This document shows, one piece after another, positions 11,640 through 21,133 of a stretch of DNA of 64,000 nucleotides. Under the pieces are notes generated by a model. That model made no database searches. It worked only from the letters and a program-made list of their open reading frames with translations, and had not been told where the DNA came from. Position 1 is the first letter of the stretch. The number at the start of each line of letters is the position of its first letter. A program made the position numbers and the translations under genes. Source of the DNA: Uranotaenia lowii (lineage: Eukaryota; Arthropoda; Insecta; Diptera; Culicidae); the NCBI RefSeq assembly GCF_029784155.1, contig NC_073691.1:57026217-57090216 (forward strand), written 5' to 3'.

Positions 11640-11850
11640 AATGGGTATAAGGCCGTGAGGTTGTTAGGTCAAATGGCTGACGCAAGCCTTCATGGGTACT
11701 AAGCCGAATGGACGTTAGGCCGAATAGTCGTTAGACTGAGCTGACGACTATTCGGCCCAACACTCATGCAGACTAACGTCAAAGGGCGTGAAATCGGCTT
11801 ATCACCCATTCAGCCTTACGACCGTACCACCTAGCATCGATCCGGCCTAA
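11640..11850. repeat. GGCCGAAT repeat cluster with inverted repeat
   Basis: Variants of AGGCCGAATGGACGTTAGG recur in both orientations across this stretch. A perfect 14-bp inverted repeat, GGCCGAATAGTCGT at 11718-11731 and its complement at 11744-11757, flanks a 12-bp loop. It is probably part of a dispersed low-complexity repeat. No ends or target duplication were identified. Confidence 0.55.
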
Positions 11851-11879
11851 CTTCATTCTTCCAAGCATCCATGCAGAAT

Positions 11880-12534
11880 TTGGTTACAGCTGATTAATAA
11901 GATCTCGAGTTTTGTAAAACTTGTTTGGAAGCCCCCTCCCCTTTCTAAATCTCCTCATTGGAAAAACCGAGGAGTTCCAAACCTTAGCTCATGGTTGGTC
12001 GGCTCGTCCCAAATAACAAAATGTCGGGAGAAAACAACACAGTTATTAGTTCGTATTCCGAGTGTTATCCTTCTTCGCTGATCGTGCTCCACTCCTGGAG
12101 GAAATATTTATTCTGACTCCCACCATACAACGTCCAAACATAACTAGGGGAAAATTGTACAAGACGCACCAGTTAAGCAAAATCGCTATTTACAGCGATA
12201 CCAATAATCTAAGAACCAGATTGGGAGTTTACGATGATTCAGGGATCAGATTTACGTATAATCATAAAGAAAAAATATGATAAAAACACGATTTCGATTA
12301 TATTTTTGTATAAAACTTAAACAGTCAGAAAACAAACCGCAGGATAGAGCGCCAAAACAAGTGGACAGAACGCACCATATGGAAAGGGTGGTGAGAAAAG
12401 AACTATGATTATACGAAATGTAATAATTGAAACATCAAATGTTTAATTCCATGTTCATCATATTTTTGAAAACCAACCAACCAAAAATCATTTATTATTG
12501 CTAACCTTATCGAAAATTTTGCTTTTCACAATAC
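11880..12534. other. No recognisable gene
   Basis: AT-rich sequence without a supported gene; the short open frame at 12062-12280 has no coding signature. Confidence 0.5.
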
Positions 12535-12599
12535 ACTTTTCTTCATTACTTACATACTTAATGGTCCCGCGCCGATCCTCCGGTGCATAGGGCCGTGGT

Positions 12600-14183
12600 A
12601 AAAGACCTCCACTGTTGACGATCCGGAGCCAGCGTCTTCACCTGGTCCCAGTCAAGACTCTCGTCGACAGTTCGGATTTCAGCGGCTAGACTTCGCCGCC
12701 ACGAGTTTCTGGGTCTGCCTCTTCTTCGATGTCCTTCTGGATTCCAATCTAGCGCCTCTCTGCAAATCTCGTTTTCATCTTTTCGCAGCGTGTGCCCAAT
12801 CCATCTCCACTTACGTTCCCAAATCTTGATTTCTAGCGACCTTTGATGACACCGGCGATGTAGTTCCTCATTCGAGATCCAGTTGCCAGGCCACCAAGCG
12901 CGGATGATATTCCGCAGGCAGCGGTTTACAAAAATTTGCAGTTTTCACGTCGTCACCGCATATGTGCACCAAGTTTCGCACCCGTACAGCAATACGGATT
13001 TGACGTTTGAGTTGAAGATTCGAATTTTCGTTCGTAGAGAGATCTGGCGTGACCACCAGATGTTTCGGAGACTCGCAAATGCAAAACGGGCCTTTCTGAT
13101 CCGGGCTTCGATGTCTTTCCTGGTACCACCATCAGGCGTTATCTGGCTACCAAGATACTGGAAGCACTCTACTTTTTCAACCTGTTGCCCAGCTACCATG
13201 AAACTAGAGGGATTTCCTGTGTTGATCTCCATCGACTTGGTCTTCCCGACATTGACTTTGAGACCTGCTGCCTTGGAACTTTCGGTGAGGTTGTCGAGTT
13301 TGCTCTGCATGTCCGGTTGTGTTTGGGCGAGCAAAACAATATCATCAGCCAGGTCAAGGTCGTTCAGTTGCTCAATTGTTGAAGGATTCCACGGCAATCC
13401 TCGGTTCGCTGCACAGTCGATCGATCCAGTCAGAATCTCATCCATTACGATTAGAAAAAGTACCGGTGATAAGATACATCCTTGTCTCACTCCAGCAGTT
13501 ACCGGGATTGGTTCGGACAAGACACCGTCGTGCAAGACCTTGCAGGAAAATGCCTCGTATTTTGCTTCGATGAGATGGACTAGTTTCTTTGGGACCCCTC
13601 GTCGCCTTAGAGCCGCCCAGATGTTTTCATGGTTAAGTCGGTCAAATGCTTTTTCGAAATCAACGAACACCAGCAGAAGAGAGTCCTGGAATTCGTTGAT
13701 TTGTTCCAGTATGATTCGTAGCGTTGTGATGTGGTCCACACATGATCGTCCGGATCGGAATCCAGCTTGTTGCCGTCGGAGTGTAGCGTCGATTTTCTTT
13801 TTGATCCTGTTCAGGATCACTTTGCAGAGTACTTTGAGGGTTGTACAGATCAACGTTATGCCTCGCCAATTACCGCACTCTGTCAGGTCTCCTTTCTTCG
13901 GGACCTTTACGAGGATACCCTGCATCCAATCGGCCGGGAATGTTGCAGTATCCCAGATGTCAGCGAAAAGACGATGCAACATTTGTGCTGACAGGGCAGG
14001 GTCGGCTTTCAGCATTTCACCAGGGATGCAATCGATCCCAGGTGCTTTGTTGGATTTCATGTTTTTGATTGCCGCTTCTATTTCAGCCAGCGAGGGTGCT
14101 TCCGAGTTAACGCCGTTTATGCGACTTACTGTTGGCGCTTCAAGCTGCGGGTTCTGTTGGCTGCTTTGGCTGACCCGGTACAT
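12600..14183 (-). pseudogene. Reverse transcriptase half of the RTE-like ORF
   Basis: The RT frame is open from 14183 to a TGA at 12945. Motifs in order are NKAPGIDCIPGEML, ILVKVPKKGDLTECGNWRGI, QQAGFRSGRSCVDHI, VFVDFEKAFDRLNHE, AGVRQGCILSPVLF, LADDIVLLAQ (the ADD catalytic pair) and VGKTKSMEIN. After the TGA the frame continues with the C-terminal region including WRWIGHTLRK and the zinc-finger-like tail typical of these elements. The stop is a CGA to TGA change when compared with the copy at 30750. A frame offset relative to the endonuclease comes from the 277-bp deletion. Confidence 0.85.
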
Positions 14184-15229
14184 GCCTGCTCAATTCCGAC
14201 TTTCGCCTTTCTCCGATCATCGACCATCCTCCAAGTTTCATCCGACATCCATTCACTCCTTCTTCCACGAACTTTACCGAGAGTACCATGGCTCGTCGTG
14301 ATAAAGGCATTCTTGATTCCGCACCACTGTTCTTCGACTGTTCCGTCTGTCGGCAATTCCGTGGCTCGGGATTCCAGCTGTTCAACGTATGCCCTTTTCA
14401 CCTTTGGATTCTCCAACCGACGGACGTCGTACTGACTCCCGACTTTCTCCTCGCGCCGTTGGACACGCGCAACTCTCAGTCGTATTTCGCCAAGGACGAG
14501 GTGATGGTCAGATGCAATGTCTGCGCTTCGTTTGTTGCGAACATCAAGAAGGCTCCTTCTCCATTTTCGGCTGATGCAGATGTGGTCAATTTGATTTTCT
14601 GTTCGGCCATCTCGGGATACCCAAGTGACCTTATGTGCAGGTCGATGGGGGAAGAGCGTTCCACCGATCACCATGTTGTTGTTGCCACAAAATTCTACAA
14701 ACAGCTCTCCGTTTTCGCTCATCTGTCCTAAGCCATGACGCTCCATGATGCGCTCAAGGTCCTGATTGTCGGAGCCAATCTTTGCGTTGAAGTCGCCCAA
14801 ATGGATTTGATTGTCACCCTTCGGAATTTTCTCTACCACGCTGTTCAGTTGACTGTAAAACTGCTCTTTCTCCTGCAAGTCGGCAACGTCAGTTGGCGCA
14901 TAACACTGGACCATTGTAAGGTTTCTAACCCGTGTTCTAAATCTGGCTACGATTATTCTTTCGTTTATCGGTTCCCATTTAATGAGGGCCGCGTAGGCCT
15001 GCGGGCTTAACAGGAAACCAACTCCTCGTTCCCGAGTAGCATGTTCTCCTCGTATGCCAGAGTAAAGCAAGACTTGCCCGGATTGTGTCTTGTGTTCTCC
15101 AATATTAGGCCAACGGACTTCGCTCAGTCCCAGAATTTCAAGCTTGAGGTTGCTAGCAAGTTGTTCCAGTTTGCCTTGTTGGGCAAGGGTTAGAACGTTC
15201 CAAGTTCCAATTCGTGTCCGTGTTTTCAT
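14126..15229 (-). pseudogene. Endonuclease half of the RTE-like ORF
   Basis: The frame begins with an ATG at 15229 and encodes about 350 residues of apurinic-endonuclease-like (EEP) domain. Visible blocks are RIGTWNVLTL at the N-terminus, LGLSEVRWP (catalytic glutamate block), VQCYAPT, LGDFNAKIG, the VTWVSRDGRTENQIDHI block and SDHHLVLGEIRL. These are the family's metal-binding and catalytic positions, and all appear intact. The enzyme would nick the target DNA. In an intact relative the same frame continues into RT; here a 277-bp deletion near 14156 shifts the frame, so the last residues are out of register. Confidence 0.85.
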
Positions 15230-15365
15230 GCTAAAAGTCGTATCGGGAACAGTAGGTTGTTAGCCTAAAGTCACTATCCCGCGATTGGGCTGCCATCTTG
15301 GACTTAGCTGGCGGGAGCCGCATTTCATAAATTCAGCCGCTCGCTGCGAGACAGACGCTGTTTGA

Positions 15366-15434
15366 GCCGCCCCTGACCTGGTGAACAGACGCTCGGTTGT
15401 TGTTGCACGCCGCCCCAGACCTGGGAACAGACGC
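15366..15434 (-). repeat. Two-copy repeat in the RTE-like 5' UTR
   Basis: GCCGCCCC(T/A)GACCTGG followed by GAACAGACGC occurs at 15366-15392 and 15409-15434. It lies in the GC-rich 5' UTR upstream of the endonuclease ATG and may belong to the internal promoter region; that role is inference. Confidence 0.6.
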
Positions 15435-15634
15435 ATGCGTCCACCTTCTCAGTCTGCATGCGACCAAAGCATCCACCGGGGTTGGGTACCCGATCTCCGC
15501 TTAGGTTACTCGCATCCCAGCCGGCACCACGGGGAGGTAGAGATAGGAGTTGTGAATAAGAGGTGATATGACCACTATGGGGTCTCGTGTTGCACATTAT
15601 CCACCGTTTACCAGCCAGCAGAACTTTTCTTCAT

Positions 15635-16000
15635 CCTTATAGATAAAACGCCTTCAGGTAGGCAAAGAAATTTAATTTCTTGGCTGATATTACGGCAAAC
15701 ATGGCGGCGGATGTCTTTTTCGAGTCGAATATTGGTGCACCTTTTTAACTCGAACAAGGACGATATTTTTGATATTTTGCATTTTTATCGCAATTTGGGA
15801 GTCAACAAATAACAAGAATGGCATTATGTGTTGATATTCGGGTTTTCTAAAAAGTTATCAGCATTCAAAATTTGAACGTAAAACACGTGGTCTTGTGGGC
15901 ATTCTGCCATAATTTGCGAGAAGCAAGTAAAAGAAAACAAAATAATTAAAGCTTTCGAAAGTTATTACGAATGGATTCTAAACGGTTTTTTGAGGAATTT
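15635..16000. other. No recognisable feature
   Basis: AT-rich sequence between two non-LTR copies; nothing supported. Confidence 0.5.
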
Positions 16001-16002
16001 TA

Positions 16003-17090
16003 AAGGGGGGCCACACTACGCTACAGTACTCAAGTATGGATCGGACATAAGCTGTGTACAATGTTTTTACTGTATATGAGTCTTGAAAATTATAACTAAA
16101 ACGTTATATACAGCCAAGCATATTATTTGATTTCTGAATTACTGAGTTACATATAGTGATCCACAAAGGTAAGTTTGGAGTCCAATATAACACCTAGATC
16201 TCTTATCTTATTAGTTCTCTCCACAGGTTCCCTTATGTAACAATTTCATATGATGGATATTTTTTTCTTGTAAATACAATATTTGAACATTTTTTCACGT
16301 TTAGTTCAAGAAGACTTTTACTGCACCATTTGTAAAATATACTTATTTCATTTTGAAACACCCTGAAATCTTCTTCGTTACTGACTTTCGTATATAGCTT
16401 CGTATCGTCTGTAGCACATTTAGCTGATTCAGTAGATAAGTAATGTCATTGACATATAAGATAAATAATAAGGGACCGAGATGGGAGCCTTGAGGCACAC
16501 CAGATGTAACGGATAAGCTTTTCGAAAGTGAACCATTGAATCTAACAATTTGTGTATGGTTTGTCTAATACGACTCAATCCATTTCAGCAGTTGTACCAC
16601 AGAGAACAGATTTGATATTTTTTAAGTTTATATATGATTACGTCTTTTCGAAAACTGGGCACTTTAAAGTTGATTTGTGACTTTTGAATGGCGCAATAGA
16701 TGGCACTCTGTTTGTAGTCGATTTCTAACGTATTTTTTTGGTGATAAAATTTAAAATTTTACACACTTTTTTGACGATTTTTTGTTCGAGCTTGTCCGTC
16801 TGTTCTCTGTGGTTGTACACTGAATCCGTTTTTATGTAGTTTAGAAATTAACAAAGGGATGACGATTCTATCAAAAGCTTTACTGAAGTCCGTGTATAGA
16901 GCCTGTACGGAATTTCCTTGATCCATGGTGTGGATTTTTTAAGAAACAAATTCAAGTAGATTAGTTGTTGTAGATCGCCCTTTTGAAAATCCATGTTGCT
17001 TCCGGTTATCCGCATATACGGCAGTTTTCAAAGATTTGGCTGTAGCTTTGTTCATTTAAAACAGTTTCAATTGCAACAGCACTCAACAAT
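16003..17090 (-). pseudogene. RT fragment of another jockey/CR1-type element, split by a TIR element
   Basis: Reading the minus strand from about 17090, the pieces are ILLSAV (RT motif 2), HGFSKGRSTTTNLLEF, YTDFSKAFDRI (16880-16850), then the TIR insertion at 16598-16811, then SGVPQGSHLGPLLFILYVND near 16470. The catalytic motif region reads ATDDTKLY. It continues through LNVKKCSNIVF and LGVILDSKLTF to a C-terminal VRSILEYCSVVWPP near 16020. It carries several stops and frame changes. It is more diverged from elements A-D than they are from one another, so it is a separate lineage. Confidence 0.75.
16598..16811. mobile_element. Second copy of the 7-bp-TSD TIR element, TSD GTTGTAC
   Basis: The left end begins CACAGAGAACAG and the right end is its inverse. 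The perfect 7-bp duplication GTTGTAC flanks it (16591-16597 and 16812-16818). Read in reverse it matches the 3647-3904 copy along most of its length, including the shared block GCCATCTATTGCGCCATTCA. It is about 44 bp shorter than that copy, so one has an indel. Confidence 0.88.
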
Positions 17091-17531
17091 ATAACAACTC
17101 TTTTCTGCTGCAGAAATTTGCCCTTGATGACGAACAGTAACAAAGGCTATATACCCACCATCCGGGAAACCGTGACATAATGTAGACGAAAAATTTTAAA
17201 CTAATTTTTTTTATTACTGTTGCTCTAAATTGATTAAATTATTTTATATTTGTTAAAAAAAACTAATTTAAAAAAATCTTTGGAAGAAATCATTGAACAG
17301 AAGTTATTATCAAAGTCCAAAATGGCGACCGATTTGTGTTTACATTTTTCAAAACAAAAACAGCAACAAAACGGACCAGTGTCTGTCTCAAACGTAGTTC
17401 ACACTAGACAACTTTATCTGCGATTTTTGTTATGAGACGAACTTGTCTGTTGTCTGTTGTTGTTGATGGTAACCTGAAACGGTCTCAGTGTCTCCCGACC
17501 AAAATGGGAGACTCTGAGATCGTCTCGAGAC
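17091..17531. other. No recognisable gene
   Basis: AT-rich sequence. The last 70 bases hold GTCTC/GAGAC-rich inverted motifs (AATGGGAGACTCTGAGATCG), and GTCTC motifs recur at 19380-19430. No gene seen. Confidence 0.5.
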
Positions 17532-19370
17532 CAGCGTTGCCACATTTAAATCTGTATTTTCGAGCCAAAAAATCTTTTTAATCTGTATGAAATCTCAAAA
17601 ATCTGTATTGAAATCTGTATCAAAAATTTTCATTCCGGATACTTACGCTTAACTACGGTGACCTTTTTATAATGCGTCATTTGGACTACGCTGCTGATTA
17701 CTGCGGGCTACTATTTGTGCGACATGTCAAACCAGTGTTAAACCTGATATTTTGTATACGCGAACTGTTTTTGGTTTAACTTTGTCCGATTAATTGTAAC
17801 GGACAAAATATTGCTGATCCACTCTTTTTTTCTATTTCTGCGATAGCTGATTTGGGCTCCCGTAGGGCACCACTGTAAAAAAAATTACAGTATTCAAGAA
17901 AAAAATGAGCATTGTTCTACATAAGGATTATTTATCGACTGAAATTAAATCGGATGAACAAGCGGAAAACATTGAAAGATGATTTAATAAAAAGTTGTCA
18001 AACAAACATGTATACCAAATATTATTATCGGATTATCTATTGTTCATAAAACAAAAAATTGTGTTTGCCTTGAGCTTGGTCAATCAGCGGTCAAAATCAC
18101 GGAAAAATGAATAATAAAAAAAACCTGTTTCCGATGGGGTCAACCAGGGAACAAATTCATGAAAAAAATGAAAACCTGTAGTTGTTTAAATAAGTTTAAA
18201 GTTCAACGACACGGTAGCGATCATTCATTGAATGTTGGATTTCGTGCTATGTTTTGCAGTCGGAGTTATCCGTATAAAGTTTAACTGAAAAGCGGTTAGC
18301 GTGTAGAAAACTGTCAGATTTTGTACTGATTTGACAGATAGCACAAATTTCGCAGTTATGAGTGCGCAGTTCAATTTTTTGCGATGCGAATGGTATTATT
18401 TCCTATAATAGATCATTATCCGTACACAACTCCTTTTTTTAACTTCTCATATACGATTTGTTACATTTAAACGACAACATAATTGAATTCGACCAGCATA
18501 TAAAGTATCAAAGACGCATTTATCGCATCAAAAATCTTCGTCATGCCAAATTAGTTAATTTTCAGGCTATGGAAAAATGTGTTTTCAATAATGTAGATTG
18601 TTTTTTGTTTTGTCTGGGATTTTAACGCTCGTAATTAATTCAATCTCAATGAATACTAAGAATAATAATATTCCATTCCGATAACTTCATGTTTTGTCCT
18701 CTCTTGCAAAATAAAGATTTGAAGATTGATTCAAGAATTTACTTCTTAACTTTTCAATGAAATTAGTGAGTAAGAGTGAATTTTTTAACTGTGTTTACTG
18801 CTCCGGCTAGCCTACCGCACGGAAGGCTACCGTCGCGCGATTAGAAATTTTCCCAGTAACCGCAATACATGTCCGCCATGTGTGAAAAATAAGGTCACGC
18901 AAAGTTTTAGGTCGATATATTCCGTTAAATATAACGATCTGTGTACTTCTGGGGTTTAACAATCAGTTGGGATTTGAACATTGTGTCAATACTCTTTACT
19001 ATTACAAGTTACATTTCCTATAAGACAATGACCAATTTTGGTATATGATTCTTAAACACAGGTTTTAAAACTTTCTTCAACCCTTTGCATGTTGTTTTGC
19101 ATTGTAACGGCTCCGAACTCTAATCTGGAAGTTTTTTTTTCTTATTTGCAAGCGTGATAATTAATGAATGATTGAATCATCAAAGTAGATTATTATTGAT
19201 TGACTCGAAGTATAATCAAAATATCTTGGAAAATCTCTGATTTTCTGAAAATCTGTATGAAATCTGTATAAATTTCCAATTATCTGTAATCTGTATATAC
19301 AGATTCTGTGTTACAAAATTTCCAAAAAATCTGTATACTTACAGAAAAATCTGTATATGTGGTAACGCTG
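17532..19370. mobile_element. hAT-like non-autonomous DNA transposon, 1839 bp, 8-bp TSD
   Basis: The left end is CAGCGTTGCCACAT and the right end, reversed, is CAGCGTTACCACAT (one mismatch). The perfect 8-bp direct repeat CTCGAGAC flanks it at 17524-17531 and 19371-19378. Ends starting CAG and 8-bp duplications are the hAT hallmark. Near each end the sequence is rich in the repeated word AATCTGTAT (about 17563-17625 and 19245-19355), as expected for subterminal transposase-binding repeats. The interior is AT-rich with no open frame, so it depends on a transposase made elsewhere. Confidence 0.88.
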
Positions 19371-19553
19371 CTCGAGACGAACCGTCTCCTAGTGTAGACC
19401 ATGATGAATCTTGATATGGTGGTCTCACTTTGGCAAAAAGTAGACGAGGGTTTGATGCGGAGGAGGGGGCGAAACGCAGCCGAAATTTGACAGCTGGCTG
19501 TTGGCTGGGCTGTTAGCTGGCTGGGATGCCAGGTGCTCTGATTTTTGTAAAAC

Positions 19554-20314
19554 ATGGACTTTTTCCAATCATCAATATATTGCTATGATAAAGATTTCGC
19601 CATGATTTTTGGAAATATTATCCATAAAAGTGAAAAAATTCTTCCGGCTGAGTTCCGGGCTGGTATGCAAAGCTGGAAGAAGTTGAATCAATAGACGAAG
19701 GTGCCAATTTTGTCGGTAGCAGTGAGTAACATTAATTATCCATTACTTATAACAGATTTATGCTTATTCAACACTTTTTTTTTTCAAAGAGCTGTCTGGA
19801 AGCAGCAGAAAGTCATCGAATCGAATGGTAACATGGCGAGGTATGACATTCCATCGTCCGAGAAGCAGCTGGCCTTCCTGCAGGAACATCTGATCTTTTT
19901 TGTGTTTTTTTTTGTCTTTATTAGAGAGACTTTCAGCCTTTTGCTGGTTCGTCTCTACACATCTGATCTTCATGGAGATGAAACAGCTGCTTCGGGAGGA
20001 ACTCCGCCTGTTGCCATCGCTGAAGATCCAATCAAGTAATCCGGATCTGATGGGTATCATTTGGGAAAACCAGATGGAGTTTTTGGACCTTTTGAACGAG
20101 GGAACCGGTGGCAGTGTCGTAGTGCATGATGTAGCCTCGACTGCCGCTTCGATGGTGAACACCCTGAGTCCAACCTTGATGCCATCGATCGGACAAGTAA
20201 CATCCGGTTTAGGATTATGGTTGTTTGGTGTACCCTTAAAAGATCCTTCCTATCATCACGGTTAATCACAGCTATTTCGGAGCATGCGGAGTGTATTGTA
20301 ATTAAGTAAATAAA
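19554..20314 (+). pseudogene. Two-exon host gene or gene copy, broken, unrecognised
   Basis: Exon 1 could start at ATG 19554 (MDFFQSSIYCYDKDF) and runs about 46 codons to an in-frame TAG at 19692-19694. A GTGAGT donor lies at 19722 and a TTTTTTTTTTCAAAG acceptor ends at 19789, giving a 68-bp intron typical of Diptera. Exon 2 encodes a helical, charged protein (AVWKQQKVIES, then SSEKQLAFLQEHL, later MEMKQLLREELRLLPSL and IIWENQMEFLDLLN). A 73-bp insertion at 19898-19970 splits it and shifts the frame. The frame ends near 20265 and AATAAA lies at 20309-20314. I do not recognise the family. The TAG and the frameshift argue for a pseudogene. The exact splice phase could not be settled from sequence. 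Confidence 0.5.
19898..19970 (-). mobile_element. Short retroposed insertion in the broken gene, 12-bp TSD
   Basis: The 12-bp word ACATCTGATCTT occurs at 19886-19897 and 19959-19970 around a 61-bp insert. Read on the minus strand the insert contains AATAAAG followed by an A-rich tail, so it is the 3' end of a reverse-transcribed RNA inserted in reverse orientation. The added 73 bases change the reading frame of the host exon. Confidence 0.75.
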
Positions 20315-20580
20315 CTAAAAGTTTTAGTCTAAAATCCACTTTTATTTTAAATCTTTGTATCTTTGGTCTATGACATGCACAGACATACATAGACTTTTTC
20401 TTTGATTTTGTATCTCAAACACCTGGCATCCCTGGACCCCCTTTTTCGTAAACACTTCAGCCAGCGGTCGGAACTTTTTTCAATATGGCTGAACGTGTGA
20501 TTTGGCATGTGAGACCACCATACTAGATTCATCATGGTGTAGACTAGGCTTCAGGAAATACCTCATTTCTTCCCCACTGA

Positions 20581-21133
20581 CAGCTTTGCCACATTCAAAT
20601 CTTTACTATCATCGAAAAAAAAAATTACCGACATCAAAATCTGCACTGAAATGTGCATCAACAATAACAAATATCATCATTGGACAATATTTGAAAAAAT
20701 CTTACTTAATTTTTCTCGACTGTTGATACCATTTCTGTTCTCTCTATTTTTCTATAATAAAAATTAATCAATTCTATAAAATTCCATTAACAATCCGAAG
20801 GCAATTGAGTTATTATTTCCTATAATTGACGACTTTAACATAAATCTGAGTTCTGTCTATCTGCTATCTATTTCAGAACGCTTTTCATGGTCTTTTTTTC
20901 AAATGGTGAAATCCGTATTAATCTTAACCAAACCCTTAATCAAATGTCTTCCATGCGGACAGAATCTGTACCAAAAAAATAAAAAAAAATCCATACTTTT
21001 TAAGATAAATCTGTCCTTGTGGCAGCCATGCCCCTTGCTGCTTTGATTTTTTTTCTCTGGCAATGTCAAAGGTATAGCGAACATGCAGCGACATCTGATC
21101 CCTTTAAAAATAAAATATCTGGCCACATCGCAG
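20581..21133. mobile_element. Diverged relative of the hAT-like element
   Basis: The left end CAGCTTTGCCACATTCAAAT matches the start of the 17532 element (CAGCGTTGCCACATTTAAAT) with few changes. The right end CTGGCCACATCGCAG resembles its inverse. AATCTGTA-like words occur inside near both ends. No clean target duplication was found, so this is an old, decayed copy. Confidence 0.45.

Larger units (their letters stand above)
12547..15622 (-). mobile_element. RTE-like non-LTR retrotransposon, full length, 12-bp TSD
   Basis: The element lies on the minus strand with its 5' end at 15622 and 3' end at 12547. A perfect 12-bp target duplication ACTTTTCTTCAT is present at 12535-12546 and 15623-15634, which fixes both ends. 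The order is 5' UTR with short repeats, endonuclease, RT, and a short 3' tail ending in TAAGTATGTAAGTAATGAAG-like sequence, as in RTE-type elements that end in short tandem repeats. A second, 5'-truncated copy lies at 28739-39725. Compared with that copy it has lost about 277 bp at 14156 (positions 29274-29550 of the other copy); GCC at the junction suggests microhomology-mediated loss. Confidence 0.9.
19389..20547. repeat. About 39-bp inverted repeats flanking a broken gene
   Basis: The left arm (19389-19428, including CCATGATGAATC and TGGTGGTCTCAC) is the inverse of the right arm (20509-20547) with a few mismatches. Between them lies the broken gene at 19554-20314. The arms could be ends of a transposon that captured a gene piece, or an inverted duplication; no target duplication was found. 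Confidence 0.55.

Noticed and set aside
12062..12280. 72-codon ORF
   Set aside because: Starts at a non-ATG codon, has random composition and no homologue is recognised.
12945..13100. Plus-strand 472-codon ORF at 12883-14301 as a gene
   Set aside because: It is the antisense shadow of the RTE-like RT frame.
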